NCBI GenBank assembly: GCA_029212615.1
Contig: JARGPJ010000004.1
Location: 62,001 to 126,000 of the forward strand
DNA: 64,000 nt
Reading direction: 5' to 3'
Source of the DNA: Verrucomicrobiales bacterium
Lineage (GTDB): Bacteria; Verrucomicrobiota; Verrucomicrobiia; Verrucomicrobiales; DEV007
The position numbers were made by a program, and so were the translations under genes. Each line of letters opens with the position of its first letter. Within the stretch, counting starts at the first letter, position 1. The notes beneath the pieces were generated by a model. That model made no database searches. It was not told where the DNA came from and saw only the letters and a list, made by a program, of their open reading frames with translations. This document shows, piece after piece, positions 32,433 through 42,300 of the stretch.

Positions 32433-34873
32433 GGTTTACGAGGAGAGGTTAGGGCTGATGGATCAAGGACGACATGTTTGATCGACTCGCGCTTCCAGGT
32501 GTAAGTGATGTGGACCTTGCCGTCCGAAGTTTGGATCACGGCCGGATAGGAGAATTCGCCGTCCTCCCGTTCCAGTGTCAGGAGCGGGTTCCACTGTTTT
32601 CCATGGTTTGATATCGCGACATTCAGCATCGAGCGATTTGCGGGGAATGGCCCTTTCCTGATGGTGTGGTTGTAGACAAGGAGCTGTCGTCCATCGCTGA
32701 GGGTGACCGCATCGGTGCCTGAGTTGGGGTTCGGCAATGAGGTGGAGGTGAAGTCGCCCCAGGTTTTGCCGCCGTCCTCTGACCAGCTCTGCCCGATGAG
32801 GCCTTCCTTTGATCGGCACAGGATTTGGAAGCGTCCGTCCGGGTAGGTGAGGAGGCTGGGTTGGATCACGTTGTAGTTCTTCGCGTCATTGATCGGACCG
32901 ATCACTTCCCAGGTTTTTCCCAGATCACGGGTCACTTCGAAATGAACGCGCCATCCGTCGTGTTCGCTGCTGCTCGGGCAGAAGATTGCTCCGTCGGCGA
33001 GTTCGACCGGTTTGTTTTTGACGGGACCGAGCAGGTGCGGATTTCCCCCGCCCAGCTTTGATGACTGCCCGAGTCGTTTCGGTTCACTCCATGTTTTCCC
33101 GTGGTCGGTGGAGGTGGTGAGCATCCCCCACCAGTGAGTTGCTTTTCCCACTTCAGGATCCACGACTTTATAAAAAAGCATCAGGGGTCCGTCCGAAGGT
33201 TGAAAGAGCACCGGATTGCCAACGCGATGATCGCGCGATTCCCCTTCGGTTCCGTCGACAACCATGGTCGGTTCATCCCAGGCGCCATCGAGATGTCGGG
33301 ACACCCAGATCACATTGTCGATATCAGGTTCGCTCGTGCCTCCGAACCAGGAGGCGACGAGGCCGGCGGGGGTTTCGACGATGGTGGAAGAGTGACAGCT
33401 CGGTGTCGGTGCCTCGTCAGGAGGAAAGATCATCTCCGCGCTCAGATAGCCGGGATCTCCCGGCGTGGCGGGGGGCGGGAGCTTGGATTTGGAGGGGTGA
33501 TAGTTCTTCGACAACCAAATGGGACCGCCTCGATAAAGCTCGCCGATGGGATAGCGATGATTCGGCGTGACGGCTTCGCTCATGATTTTTTCGATCTGCG
33601 CGACGACTTCAGGATGATCGGCGGCGCGGTCGGTCGTTTCCCCGGAATCGGTGGCGAGGTCGAAAAGCTGGAGACGACCTTCTTCTTTTCCGAGCTTTAC
33701 CCCTTTCCAGTCGCCCAGTCTGACGGCCTGATCGTAGTAGCGGCGACAATGTCCGAAATCCCAGTAGAGGAAGGGTCTTTTCTCCTCCAGTTTTCCACCG
33801 GACAGAGCGGCCGTAATGGAGAGGCCATCGAGGTTTTCGGGCACCTCTGCCCCGGCGAGTTCGCCGAAGGTAGGCATCATGTCCTGAAAGGCGATCACTT
33901 CGTCGCTGACTGATCCGGGCTGAATCGTTCCCGGCTGGCGGGCAATAAAAGGGACCCGGATGCCCCCTTCGTAGAGGTCGCGTTTGAAGCCGCGCAGCGG
34001 GCCGCTCGTTTGGAAGGCTTTATCGACGTTTTTGTGTCCCCCGTTATCGCTTGTGAAAATGATGAGGGTTTCTTCGGCGAGGCCGAGTTCATCGACGAGA
34101 TCACAGATGCGTCCGACGTCGCGATCAAGAAGGTGAATCATGGCTGCATATTTCTTTGCCTTTTCGGACCAGTCTTTCTCTGAATACGGATCTGTCGAGG
34201 GAACGGCGAGACCGTCAGGATCTTCGTCGAGGGAGGAGAAATGCGGGAGGGTATAAGCGGCGTAGTAGAAGAAAGGGGTATCCTTTGATTCCCGGATGAA
34301 TTTCACGGCGTCATTGGTGAGCAGGTTGTGACTGTAATGTTCTCTCGTGAGGGCATTGTCAGGGTAGTCACGGCGACCATTGTTGTCGTCGAGGTACTCA
34401 GTGAAGTAGTAGTGGGCATGGTCCTGATTCAGGTAGCCGAACCAGTGGTCGAACCCCTGGTTGAGCGCCGCCCCCGATGTGCCGGCGTCGCCGAGTGACC
34501 ATTTGCCGATTCCCCCGGTGCGATAGCCGGAATCTTTGAGAACTTCGGCAAGGGTGATGTCCCCCTCTTCGAAATAGGTAGGGTAGTGCGGAACATTATC
34601 ACGGGCCGGGGTATGGCCGCCGTGGAGCCCGGTCATGAGGACGCTTCGCGAGGGCGTACAGACAGGACCTCCGGAGTAGGCCTGGGTGAAGCGGATCCCC
34701 TCGTCGGCAAGGCGGTCGATGTTGGGTGTTTGAATTAGTTTCTGTCCGTAGCAGCCGAGATCGCCATAGCCGAGATCATCGGCCATGATAAAGATAATGT
34801 TAGGCTTCTCTCCGGCTCCGGAGAGGCCGGGGCAGGCAAGGCAGATGAGCGCAATGAGAGGGAGGATTTTCAT
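32429..34873 (-). CDS. secreted sulfatase fused to a sialidase-like BNR domain
   Basis: An 814-residue exported protein. Signal peptide 1-20; type I sulfatase domain ~23-455 with metal site IIFIMADDLGYGDLG, formylglycine motif CTPSR (Cys72), GKWSLGD and TSDNGG. After a Pro-rich linker (~463-475), residues ~480-810 form a BNR/sialidase-like propeller with Asp-box-type turns STDHGKTW, TRDLGKTW, SEDGGKTW and SNHGKQW. The fusion could remove sulfate and then a terminal acidic sugar from one glycan, but neither substrate is known. Start and stop overlap its neighbours by 4 bases each, so the three genes are translationally coupled. Confidence 0.9.
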   Translation of the reverse strand: MKILPLIALICLACPGLSGAGEKPNIIFIMADDLGYGDLGCYGQKLIQTPNIDRLADEGIRFTQAYSGGPVCTPSRSVLMTGLHGGHTPARDNVPHYPTYFEEGDITLAEVLKDSGYRTGGIGKWSLGDAGTSGAALNQGFDHWFGYLNQDHAHYYFTEYLDDNNGRRDYPDNALTREHYSHNLLTNDAVKFIRESKDTPFFYYAAYTLPHFSSLDEDPDGLAVPSTDPYSEKDWSEKAKKYAAMIHLLDRDVGRICDLVDELGLAEETLIIFTSDNGGHKNVDKAFQTSGPLRGFKRDLYEGGIRVPFIARQPGTIQPGSVSDEVIAFQDMMPTFGELAGAEVPENLDGLSITAALSGGKLEEKRPFLYWDFGHCRRYYDQAVRLGDWKGVKLGKEEGRLQLFDLATDSGETTDRAADHPEVVAQIEKIMSEAVTPNHRYPIGELYRGGPIWLSKNYHPSKSKLPPPATPGDPGYLSAEMIFPPDEAPTPSCHSSTIVETPAGLVASWFGGTSEPDIDNVIWVSRHLDGAWDEPTMVVDGTEGESRDHRVGNPVLFQPSDGPLMLFYKVVDPEVGKATHWWGMLTTSTDHGKTWSEPKRLGQSSKLGGGNPHLLGPVKNKPVELADGAIFCPSSSEHDGWRVHFEVTRDLGKTWEVIGPINDAKNYNVIQPSLLTYPDGRFQILCRSKEGLIGQSWSEDGGKTWGDFTSTSLPNPNSGTDAVTLSDGRQLLVYNHTIRKGPFPANRSMLNVAISNHGKQWNPLLTLEREDGEFSYPAVIQTSDGKVHITYTWKRESIKHVVLDPSALTSPRKP

Positions 34874-36165
34874 TCGGTGGATAGTCCGTAGCTGTTGGCG
34901 GTGGCGTTGACGTCGGTTTCCCAGGCCTGCCAGGCGTGGGTCAGTTCTTCTACTTTTTCAGGATACCGGTCAGCGAGATCGTTACTCTCGGCAGGGTCAT
35001 CGGTGAGTTGGTAAAGTTCAGCTTTGTTGCGGGTGGCACAGAGTTTCCACGGGCCGCTGCGAACTGCTCCGTGAGTTCGGGTTCGCCAGTAGAGATTTCG
35101 ATTGGGGAGGTCTTCCGATTTCAGGAGATGGAAGGTAAGGTCGATCCCGTCTCCCTCTGCCGGATCCAGCCCGGCGATTCGTTGGAAGGTCGGGAAGAGA
35201 TCGTTGCTGTGGGTGAGTACCTCTGAGATACCCGGATTGATTCTACCGGGCCATGAAAAGATCGCGGGCACGCGATGTCCGCCTTCGAAGACTTCCGTTT
35301 TCTGTCCTCGATAGGGAGCGTTGCTGGAGATTTTCTGAAAGTGTTTCCCGTAGTTCACGTAACCGCCGTTGTCGGAAGTGAAGACGACGAGGGTGTTTTC
35401 TATGAGGTCGAGTTCGTTGAGGGCGGCGATGATTTCGCCGACGCCTTTGTCGAGAGATTCGACCATGCCTTTGACGTGGGGGGCGACGTTCCCGGGTTCA
35501 GGGATGACGCCGAATTTGTCCTCATGGTAGTTTGATCCGGCAACACGGTGAGGAGGATCAGAGGGCCCCTGCCAGGGAAAGTGAATCGCGAGATGAGGAA
35601 GGTAGAGAAAGAATGGATTCGCACGATTCTGTTTGATGAACTCAACGCTGTGCTGAGTGAGCAGGTCGGTGGTGTAGCCTGACTCTTTGACCGCTTTGTT
35701 GTTCTCCCACCAGTCTTCGTTTCCGGAGCGGTCGACCCGGGTGTGAAAGTCTCCATCGCCGGAAAGGAGTCCGCGGAATTCATCGAAGCCCTGTTGATTA
35801 GGCAAGAGAGGGTCCTCGTAACCGAGATGCCACTTTCCAAAGCACCCCGTGGTGTATCCGCTTTTCCTGAGCGCTTCTGCGATTGTTTCCGCTTCGAGGG
35901 GAAGGCCGCTATGAGAGTTCTTTGCGGAAAGCGCTCCATCGAACTGGCTCCCGAAGCGCTGGGGGTAAAGTCCCGTCATGAGCGAGGCGCGGGTCGGGCT
36001 GCACATGGATCCTCCCGAGTGGAAATCCGTGAATCTCAATCCGCGCGCTGCAAGCGCATCGATATGGGGAGTGTCGTGAACGCTGCTTCCGTAGCACCCG
36101 AGGTCGTTGTATCCCAGATCATCAGCAACGATGAGAACGATGTTAGGTTGTTCTGCTCCCGGCAT
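34870..36165 (-). CDS. type I sulfatase, start codon uncertain
   Basis: A sulfatase domain of about 430 residues: metal site NIVLIVADDLGYNDLG, formylglycine motif CSPTR (Cys55 in this numbering), GKWHLGY, TSDNGG and the closing LYQLTDDPAESNDLADRYPEK. The only canonical start in frame is ATG 36165, which leaves no signal peptide. Yet the frame stays open upstream to 36243 and encodes ILPLICLLALSATNMPGAEQ, a plausible signal peptide. It could begin at the non-canonical ATC 36231 or ATT 36207, or a base may have been gained in CCC near ATG 36220. It heads the operon; a TTGACA-N17-CAAAAT promoter lies just upstream. Confidence 0.85.
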   Translation of the reverse strand: MPGAEQPNIVLIVADDLGYNDLGCYGSSVHDTPHIDALAARGLRFTDFHSGGSMCSPTRASLMTGLYPQRFGSQFDGALSAKNSHSGLPLEAETIAEALRKSGYTTGCFGKWHLGYEDPLLPNQQGFDEFRGLLSGDGDFHTRVDRSGNEDWWENNKAVKESGYTTDLLTQHSVEFIKQNRANPFFLYLPHLAIHFPWQGPSDPPHRVAGSNYHEDKFGVIPEPGNVAPHVKGMVESLDKGVGEIIAALNELDLIENTLVVFTSDNGGYVNYGKHFQKISSNAPYRGQKTEVFEGGHRVPAIFSWPGRINPGISEVLTHSNDLFPTFQRIAGLDPAEGDGIDLTFHLLKSEDLPNRNLYWRTRTHGAVRSGPWKLCATRNKAELYQLTDDPAESNDLADRYPEKVEELTHAWQAWETDVNATANSYGLSTE

Positions 36166-36218
36166 ATTTGTTGCGCTAAGAGCTAATAAACAAATGAGCG
36201 GCAGAATGGTGGATGGGC

Positions 36219-36247
36219 ATTTTGTTTTGATCCGGGTAGGCTGTCAA
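36219..36247 (-). promoter_or_regulatory. sigma70-type promoter for the sulfatase operon
   Basis: On the minus strand TTGACA (36247-36242) and CAAAAT (36224-36219) are separated by exactly 17 bases: a perfect -35 box and a 4/6 -10 box. Transcription would begin near 36212, downstream of the ATC considered as a start codon for the sulfatase. Confidence 0.5.
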
Positions 36248-36622
36248 CGCGTGGTCTGAATGTCAATTTTCGAAGGGACGGAACCCCGTACCGTGTTGTT
36301 TAATCAGGATCAGTGCTGATTTACCCAAGGCGGATTTTACACCAACGATTTTCGGATAAAAGATATCCTGTTCGCTGCCAAACTGCTGCGAGCCTTCACT
36401 CACAAGCTGGCTTATAAGATTGAATTCAGGGAACCCTTGCAGAAGGAGTTGTTGCGAAACCGGGCGCTTTTTCGGGGGGCTTCCGAGATAGAAAGGAAGG
36501 TTCGATTCCGGCGCCTTCAGGCGCCACGCGAGAGATGATTGGCGCACTACTGAGAGGGCGAAATGATGCCTTCTGTTTGGTTCGGAGTGAGGAATCAGAG
36601 ACACCGAAATCGATTCTTTATG
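36232..36622. other. intergenic region, promoter and one doubtful open frame
   Basis: A 391-base spacer upstream of the sulfatase operon. An open frame at 36263-36604 (minus, 113 codons) has no recognisable family, biased composition or ribosome site, and I do not call it a gene. Apart from the promoter at its left end, nothing else stands out. Confidence 0.35.
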
Positions 36623-37120
36623 TCAGTGAGTTCCGGAAGTATCCCGCGAAGAGTGCTCATTGGGTACCTGAAACGGTTGCGAGGCGTTTGTTTCCTCAAA
36701 GACTCGCGCCGGCAGTCGAATTCTGGCGATCCGGGGGGAACCGATATCCATCCTGACCCAGCGCATTCCCAGGAATGAACCGCGAGTGAGGTCGTGACAC
36801 TGCGCCCAGGGGATGAAGATCAAAGGGTGCCCAAAACGGAACAGCAGTGAGGGGCGGAGGAATAACCCGTCCGCATTCGTTGTGCAATCGAGGGAGCCGC
36901 GGTAGGAAACGAAACCAATCTGCCCTTGAAGCCCGGTGAAATGTTTTCCAGCAGGTTCCTCCTCACTCCGAAAACGCGAGGCAAGTCTCCTCCATCCGCC
37001 GACATAGCTGAGCATTCCGGTGACGAAGCACCAGAAGGATGAAAAGATGATCAGAAAGGCGAAGGGAAAGATAGCGATAATCCATACGGGGATTTCTTCG
37101 ACTCCAGTGGACTGGTTCAT
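36623..37120 (-). CDS. single-pass membrane protein of unknown function
   Basis: A 165-residue protein with one membrane segment (about 13-35, WIIAIFPFAFLIIFSSFWCFV), then a soluble part containing SYVGGWRRLASRFRSEE and FGHPLIFIPWAQCHDL. It gives the impression of a conserved small membrane protein, but I cannot assign a family. It starts 11 bases after the L,D-transpeptidase stop, so the two are probably co-transcribed and could share an envelope role. Confidence 0.6.
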   Translation of the reverse strand: MNQSTGVEEIPVWIIAIFPFAFLIIFSSFWCFVTGMLSYVGGWRRLASRFRSEEEPAGKHFTGLQGQIGFVSYRGSLDCTTNADGLFLRPSLLFRFGHPLIFIPWAQCHDLTRGSFLGMRWVRMDIGSPRIARIRLPARVFEETNASQPFQVPNEHSSRDTSGTH

Positions 37121-37131
37121 GGTTCGATCTA

Positions 37132-38070
37132 CTACTGAGGTGAAAGTGGATTTCCGCCACTCAGAATTTGAAAGCCCGGGTCGCTGCGGGTTGCTTCGGT
37201 CATGGGGTCTTCGGTCATGACGAGGGTGGTCCCGGGTTTCAGCGCGGATTCAATCACGTGCCGGAGGCGCGGATCCATCTTGAGATGGCTCGCTGATTTA
37301 AGAAGGTGGCTCTCCGGAGGTCCGCTTACTTGATGCCAGTGGGGAATTGTTTCACCGTTTTTTTGATCTTTGATCCATCCATCGAGAACGAAAGTGTAGG
37401 TGCCTCGCGGTTTCTTTGCGAAAGCGGACAGGTGCGCTTCCCCTCTTCCGATGAGGACTCCGTTTCGCAGCACCTCGATGCTTTTGTCTGCTGAGCTGTA
37501 TACGATAGAGACCGGTCCGGAAGGTGAATCATGGGGGCGCCAGTCAATTTCGCTGGAGTCACTATCTTTAAATTGAATCTGGTGGCCGTCGGTGACAGTG
37601 CTTCCAGGAGGGCCGTCGGAGACGATGACAGTTCCGCCCATTTCAGTGATTTCGAACAGGTCCTTCGCAAATTCGTAGGGCAGGTGAATGCAGCCGTGGG
37701 AGGAGGGGTAACCCGGAACTCCGCCGGCGTGGAGGGCGACGCCGCCCCAGGTCAGTCTCTCCTGATAGGGCATCGAAGCGTTGTTGTAGGTCGAGGAATG
37801 GTGGTCTGCGTCTTTTTCCAGAATATGGAACACTCCGGTGGGAGTTTCGTATCCGGAACGTCCTGAGCTGATGAGACAGGAACCGATGAGGACGTCGTCG
37901 CGATACACGGCTGCGGTCTGGTTCTGCAGGTTTACGTTGACGATGACGGGGCCGGAGGGAGAGCGCTCAGGATTCCAGGTGAAAGAGGTGGGGTCATTGA
38001 CGCGATCCTCAGCTAAGAGAGAGGAGAAGACGGTTGAGATGGTCACGGCGACAATTCGGGGACTGATCAT
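37132..38070 (-). CDS. L,D-transpeptidase (YkuD domain)
   Basis: A 312-residue exported protein with an N-terminal signal segment (MISPRIVAVTISTVFSSLLA). The catalytic YkuD domain follows from about residue 40 (VIVNVNLQNQTAAVYRDDVLIG) with the active-site HAGGVPGYPSSHGCIHLP: His, then the Ser-His-Gly-Cys nucleophile. Such enzymes form 3-3 peptidoglycan cross-links or attach proteins to the wall. A second, related beta region at ~190-260 (PSGPVSIVYSSADKSIEVLRNGVLIGRG) looks like a partial duplication of the YkuD N-terminus without the catalytic Cys. Confidence 0.88.
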   Translation of the reverse strand: MISPRIVAVTISTVFSSLLAEDRVNDPTSFTWNPERSPSGPVIVNVNLQNQTAAVYRDDVLIGSCLISSGRSGYETPTGVFHILEKDADHHSSTYNNASMPYQERLTWGGVALHAGGVPGYPSSHGCIHLPYEFAKDLFEITEMGGTVIVSDGPPGSTVTDGHQIQFKDSDSSEIDWRPHDSPSGPVSIVYSSADKSIEVLRNGVLIGRGEAHLSAFAKKPRGTYTFVLDGWIKDQKNGETIPHWHQVSGPPESHLLKSASHLKMDPRLRHVIESALKPGTTLVMTEDPMTEATRSDPGFQILSGGNPLSPQ

Positions 38071-38266
38071 GATCCTACCTATCGGTTTGGAGGGGAAAAC
38101 ACCAGCCCATTGAGAATAATTTCTGTGAGATAGAGGATGATTAGAGCTCCCGGAACTCCGGGGCAGGGGAAGTGTTGTCGTCGGGGGTAGCTTGACATTG
38201 CCCGGGTGCGGTCTGCATAGTTGAACTCACTCCGGGGGATTTAATCCTGCTTTGTCTAAGTACTAT

Positions 38267-39235
38267 ATGAACTGTCTTCTTTTTCATCCCGAATCGCAAA
38301 CGCTGAAATCGGGAGGAGCAGAGTTAATCGCTTCCTGGCAGGAAGATCATTCCTGCATCATCTGGGTGCATTTCACCGGTGAGTTCGACAAGGGGCTGCA
38401 GGATAGTTTTGAAGAAACATTCGGACTGCATCCGCTGGCTTTGCAGGATGCAAGTCGGGACCGGCACCCACCAAAGCTGGAAGAGTTTGAGGATCACATT
38501 CTTCTGATTTTTAAAGCCCTCACCGCCGAGACAGCAGATATCGATTTCACGACCCTGCAGAATTGCTTTTTTCTCGGGTCTCGATTTCTCGTGAGCCGTT
38601 CGTCTGCGCCCTGTGTCAGTATTTCCAGGCTGTGGGCCAGTGAGCAGACAAATCCGGTCTGCCTTTCGCAGGGAACCGATGCGATCGTGAGTCGGCTGAT
38701 GCGTCTCTTCGTGGATCGATATCTCGAAATATTGCTCGATCTTGAATCCAAGCTGGAAGACCTGGAGGACGGGCTCCTTGATAAAGTTGACGACACGGTT
38801 CTCGCCGTGGTCACCGGTTACAAAACGGACCTCAAAAAACTTCGGAGACTCTTTATCTATCATGAGCAAATGCTCAAAGAGCTTCGTCAGAAAACGCATC
38901 ATGGGTTTTCGAAGGCCCGCCGCCACGAGTTGAACGATGTCTACGAGCATCAGGAGCGGGCGGGCAGTTTGACCCTGTTGTACTACGAGCTGTGTTCTGA
39001 TCTTATTGACGGATACCTGTCTCTGTCTTCACACCGACTGAATCAGATCATGAAGGTTCTTACGATTGTGACGGTTGTGTTTGTTCCCCTGGGATTCCTT
39101 GCCGGTATCTACGGGATGAATTTTGAAAACATGCCGGAGCTTAAAAGCCAGTCCGGCTATTTTGTTCTTTTGTCGATCATGGCGGTGATTGCGAGCACCC
39201 TTTTGATTTCTTTCCGGATCAAGCATTGGCTGTAA
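38267..39235 (+). CDS. corA: CorA-family magnesium/divalent metal transporter
   Basis: A 322-residue inner-membrane channel forming pentamers that import Mg2+ or Co2+. A large N-terminal cytoplasmic domain and a long charged helix precede TM1 (VLTIVTVVFVPLGFLAGI), the signature YGMNF loop, and TM2 (YFVLLSIMAVIASTLLISF). The C-terminus ends in the expected short positive tail RIKHWL. ATG 38267 is chosen; an in-frame TTG at 38252 has a GGGGGA tract about 12 bases upstream and is an alternative. It is divergent from the L,D-transpeptidase gene. Confidence 0.93.
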   Translation: MNCLLFHPESQTLKSGGAELIASWQEDHSCIIWVHFTGEFDKGLQDSFEETFGLHPLALQDASRDRHPPKLEEFEDHILLIFKALTAETADIDFTTLQNCFFLGSRFLVSRSSAPCVSISRLWASEQTNPVCLSQGTDAIVSRLMRLFVDRYLEILLDLESKLEDLEDGLLDKVDDTVLAVVTGYKTDLKKLRRLFIYHEQMLKELRQKTHHGFSKARRHELNDVYEHQERAGSLTLLYYELCSDLIDGYLSLSSHRLNQIMKVLTIVTVVFVPLGFLAGIYGMNFENMPELKSQSGYFVLLSIMAVIASTLLISFRIKHWL

Positions 39236-39370
39236 AGCCGGAGGCGGCGGGGGCGTGGCGCTTCGGGAGGCGGCCCGGAGGGATAGAATTCTTTCTCCGG
39301 TGCCAATCTGCTTGCCCCCTTTCCGCTCCTCTTTAAGATGGAGAGCTGTCCCCTTCTTTCCTGCCCGATC

Positions 39371-42300
39371 ATGCCGACCGATCCCTTCATTCATCTCCAT
39401 TTGCATACCGAATACTCGACCCTCGACGGGGCGATTCGGATCAAGGAGCTGATGAAGAAAGCGGAGCGCTGCAAGATGCCGGCGGTCGCGATGACAGATC
39501 ATGGTAACATCTTCGGTGCAATCGAGTTCTACCAGGCGGCGAAGGCGGCGGGGATCAAGCCAATCATCGGGATGGAGGCCTACCTCACCCCTCCCGGCGT
39601 CGCCTTGACTGATAAGAAAGCCGAGCCGGTTGCGGTCGGGGCGAAAAAGAAAAAGCGGAACTCGCATCTCACCCTTCTCGCGGCGACAAACAAGGGCTAC
39701 GAGAACCTCATGAAGTTGACCAGCATCGGTCACCTCGAGGGCATGTATTACAAGCCGCGGATCGATAAGGCGGCGCTCGCGGAGCACTCTGAGGGCCTTA
39801 TCTGCCTGAGTGGCTGTATCAACGGTGAGGTGAATCAATTCATCCAGAACGGGGACCTTGATGGTGCCCGCAAGAGCATTGGTGAATTCATCGACATTTT
39901 CGGTAGGGAGAATTTTTTCCTCGAAATCCACGACCATGGCTTTGCGGAGCAGGCGCTTTGCATGAAGCAGATGGTGGAGTTCGGCAAAGAGTTCGATCTC
40001 GGCCTCGTTGCCGCGAACGACGCGCACTTTCTCAATGCTGCTGACCACGAAGCGCACGACGTCATGATCTGCATCGGCACCGGTTCGTTGCAGATGGACG
40101 AGAATCGCATGAAATATTCGCCGGAGGTCTACTTCAAGACCACGAACGAGATGCGGAAGCTCTTCAAGGCGATCCCTGAAGCGGTGGACAATACTTTTCG
40201 TATTGCTGAGCGGTGTAATGTCGAGATTCACCTCGATTCGACCAGTTCGGCGAAGTATCCGCAGTTTGAATCGCCTGACGGCAGTCCGCGTGAGGCCTAT
40301 TTCCGCAAGGTTTGTTTTGAGGGGTTGAAGTGGCGCTACGGTGAACGTGCCGACACGGACGAAGAACTTCGCACCCGCCTCAATTACGAGATCGGGGTGA
40401 TGGAGTCGATGGGTTTCGTCTCATACTTCCTTATCACCTGGGATTTCGTGAAATGGGCGAAAGACAATGGCGTGCCGGTTGGTCCGGGTCGTGGTTCGGC
40501 GGCCGGTTCGATTGTTGCTTATGTGCTGGGGATCACCGATTTATGTCCGATTAGATTCGGTCTCATTTTCGAGCGATTCCTCAATCCGGAACGTGTCTCC
40601 CCTCCTGATATCGATATCGACTTTTGCCAGACCCGGCGCCCTGAAGTAATCGATTATGTGCGTCGGAAATACGGCGAGCGAGCGGTTTCTCACATCGTCA
40701 CATTCGGCACTCTCGGCGCGAAGAGCGTCGTCCGTGATGTCGGTCGTGTCATGGGTTTGAGCTACACCGAGGGGGATCGGGTCGCCAAGATGATTCCCGC
40801 TGAACTGAACATTACGCTCGCGGATGCGAAGAAGAAAAATCCCGAACTCAAAGAGGAGATTGAGAACAATCCTTCGATTGGTCAGCTCTACAAGTATTCG
40901 ATGTTCCTCGAGGGACTGACGCGCGGCACCGGTATCCACGCGGCCGGTGTCGTGATCGGGGACCGCGAGCTCACTGACTACGTGCCGTTGATCCGCGGCA
41001 AAGAGGGCGAGGTTGTGACGCAGTTCGCGATGAGTCCGCTCACTGACCTCGGGATGTTGAAGATGGACTTTCTCGGCCTCAAGACGTTGACGGTGATTCA
41101 GGACGCCGTTGATCTGATTCATCGTCACACTCCGGATTTTGAAGTCGATAACGAAGCTTTCGATGATCGCGCTACCTTTGAACTGTTGAACCGGGGGGAA
41201 ACGACCGCTGTGTTCCAGTTGGAATCCGGTGGCATGATGAACCTTTGTCGCCAGTTCGACGTGAACCGGATTGAGGATATTATCGCCTTGATCGCCCTTT
41301 ACCGTCCCGGTCCGATGGACCTTATTCCGGATTTCATTGACCGGAAAAAAGGGAAAAAGAAGGTTCAGTATCTTCACCCTCTGCTGGAGGAGGCGAGCGA
41401 GGAGACCTACGGTATTCTCATCTATCAGGAGCAGGTGCAGCGGGCGGCCAACCTGCTTGCCGGTTACTCACTCGGTGAGGCGGATCTTCTTCGTCGCGCC
41501 ATGGGTAAGAAGAAGATCTCCGAGATGATCAAGCAGCGGAAGATGTTCGTCGAAGGTTGTGACCGGGTGAATAAAATCCCGGAGAAGCAGGCGAACGATA
41601 TTTTCGATTTGCTGGAGAAATTTGCGGGCTACGGTTTTAACAAATCCCACTCGGCCGCGTACGGGTTGATCAGTTATCAGACGGCTTATCTGAAGGCGAA
41701 CTACCCGGTCGAGTTCATGGCCGGCGTCCTCAGTAATGAGATTAATAATACCGACAAGATTTCGATTTTCGTTGCCGAATGTCAGCGCATGGGGATCAAG
41801 ATTCTCGCGCCGGATGTGAACAAGAGTTTTCAGAAGTTCGTCCCCGAAATCCAGGAAGACGGAGGGAAGGCGATTCGCTTCGGACTTGCTGCGATCAAGA
41901 ACGTCGGTGCCGCGGCGATGGAAGTGGCGATTCAGGAACGGGAGAAAAATGGTGAATTCAAATCTCTCGAAGACTTCGCGAGCCGTCTCGACAGCAAGTC
42001 GGTGAACCGGAAGATTCTTGAGAACCTTATCAAGGCCGGGGCCTTCGACTTCACCTGGGAACGTCGCGACGATATGTTTTCGAAAGTGGGACAAGTCATT
42101 CAAGGTTCGAGCGCGGCGCAGAAAGATCGTGCGAGCGGTCAGACTTCACTTTTTGACATGAATGACCTCATGTCGGCGGCTCCTGCTCCGGATGTGATCG
42201 AGGAGGACCGTGTTGTCTGGAATCAGCGGGAGTATCTCACGCATGAGAAGGACCTTCTCGGTTTTTATGTAACCGGGCACCCGCTCGATGAATTCCGAAG

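Noticed and set aside
36263..36604. 113-codon minus-strand open frame upstream of the sulfatase operon
   Set aside because: No family, no ribosome site and unremarkable composition; treated as intergenic.
39029..40231. 400-codon open frame antisense to dnaE and corA
   Set aside because: It is a shadow of conserved dnaE and corA coding sequence, with no family resemblance of its own.
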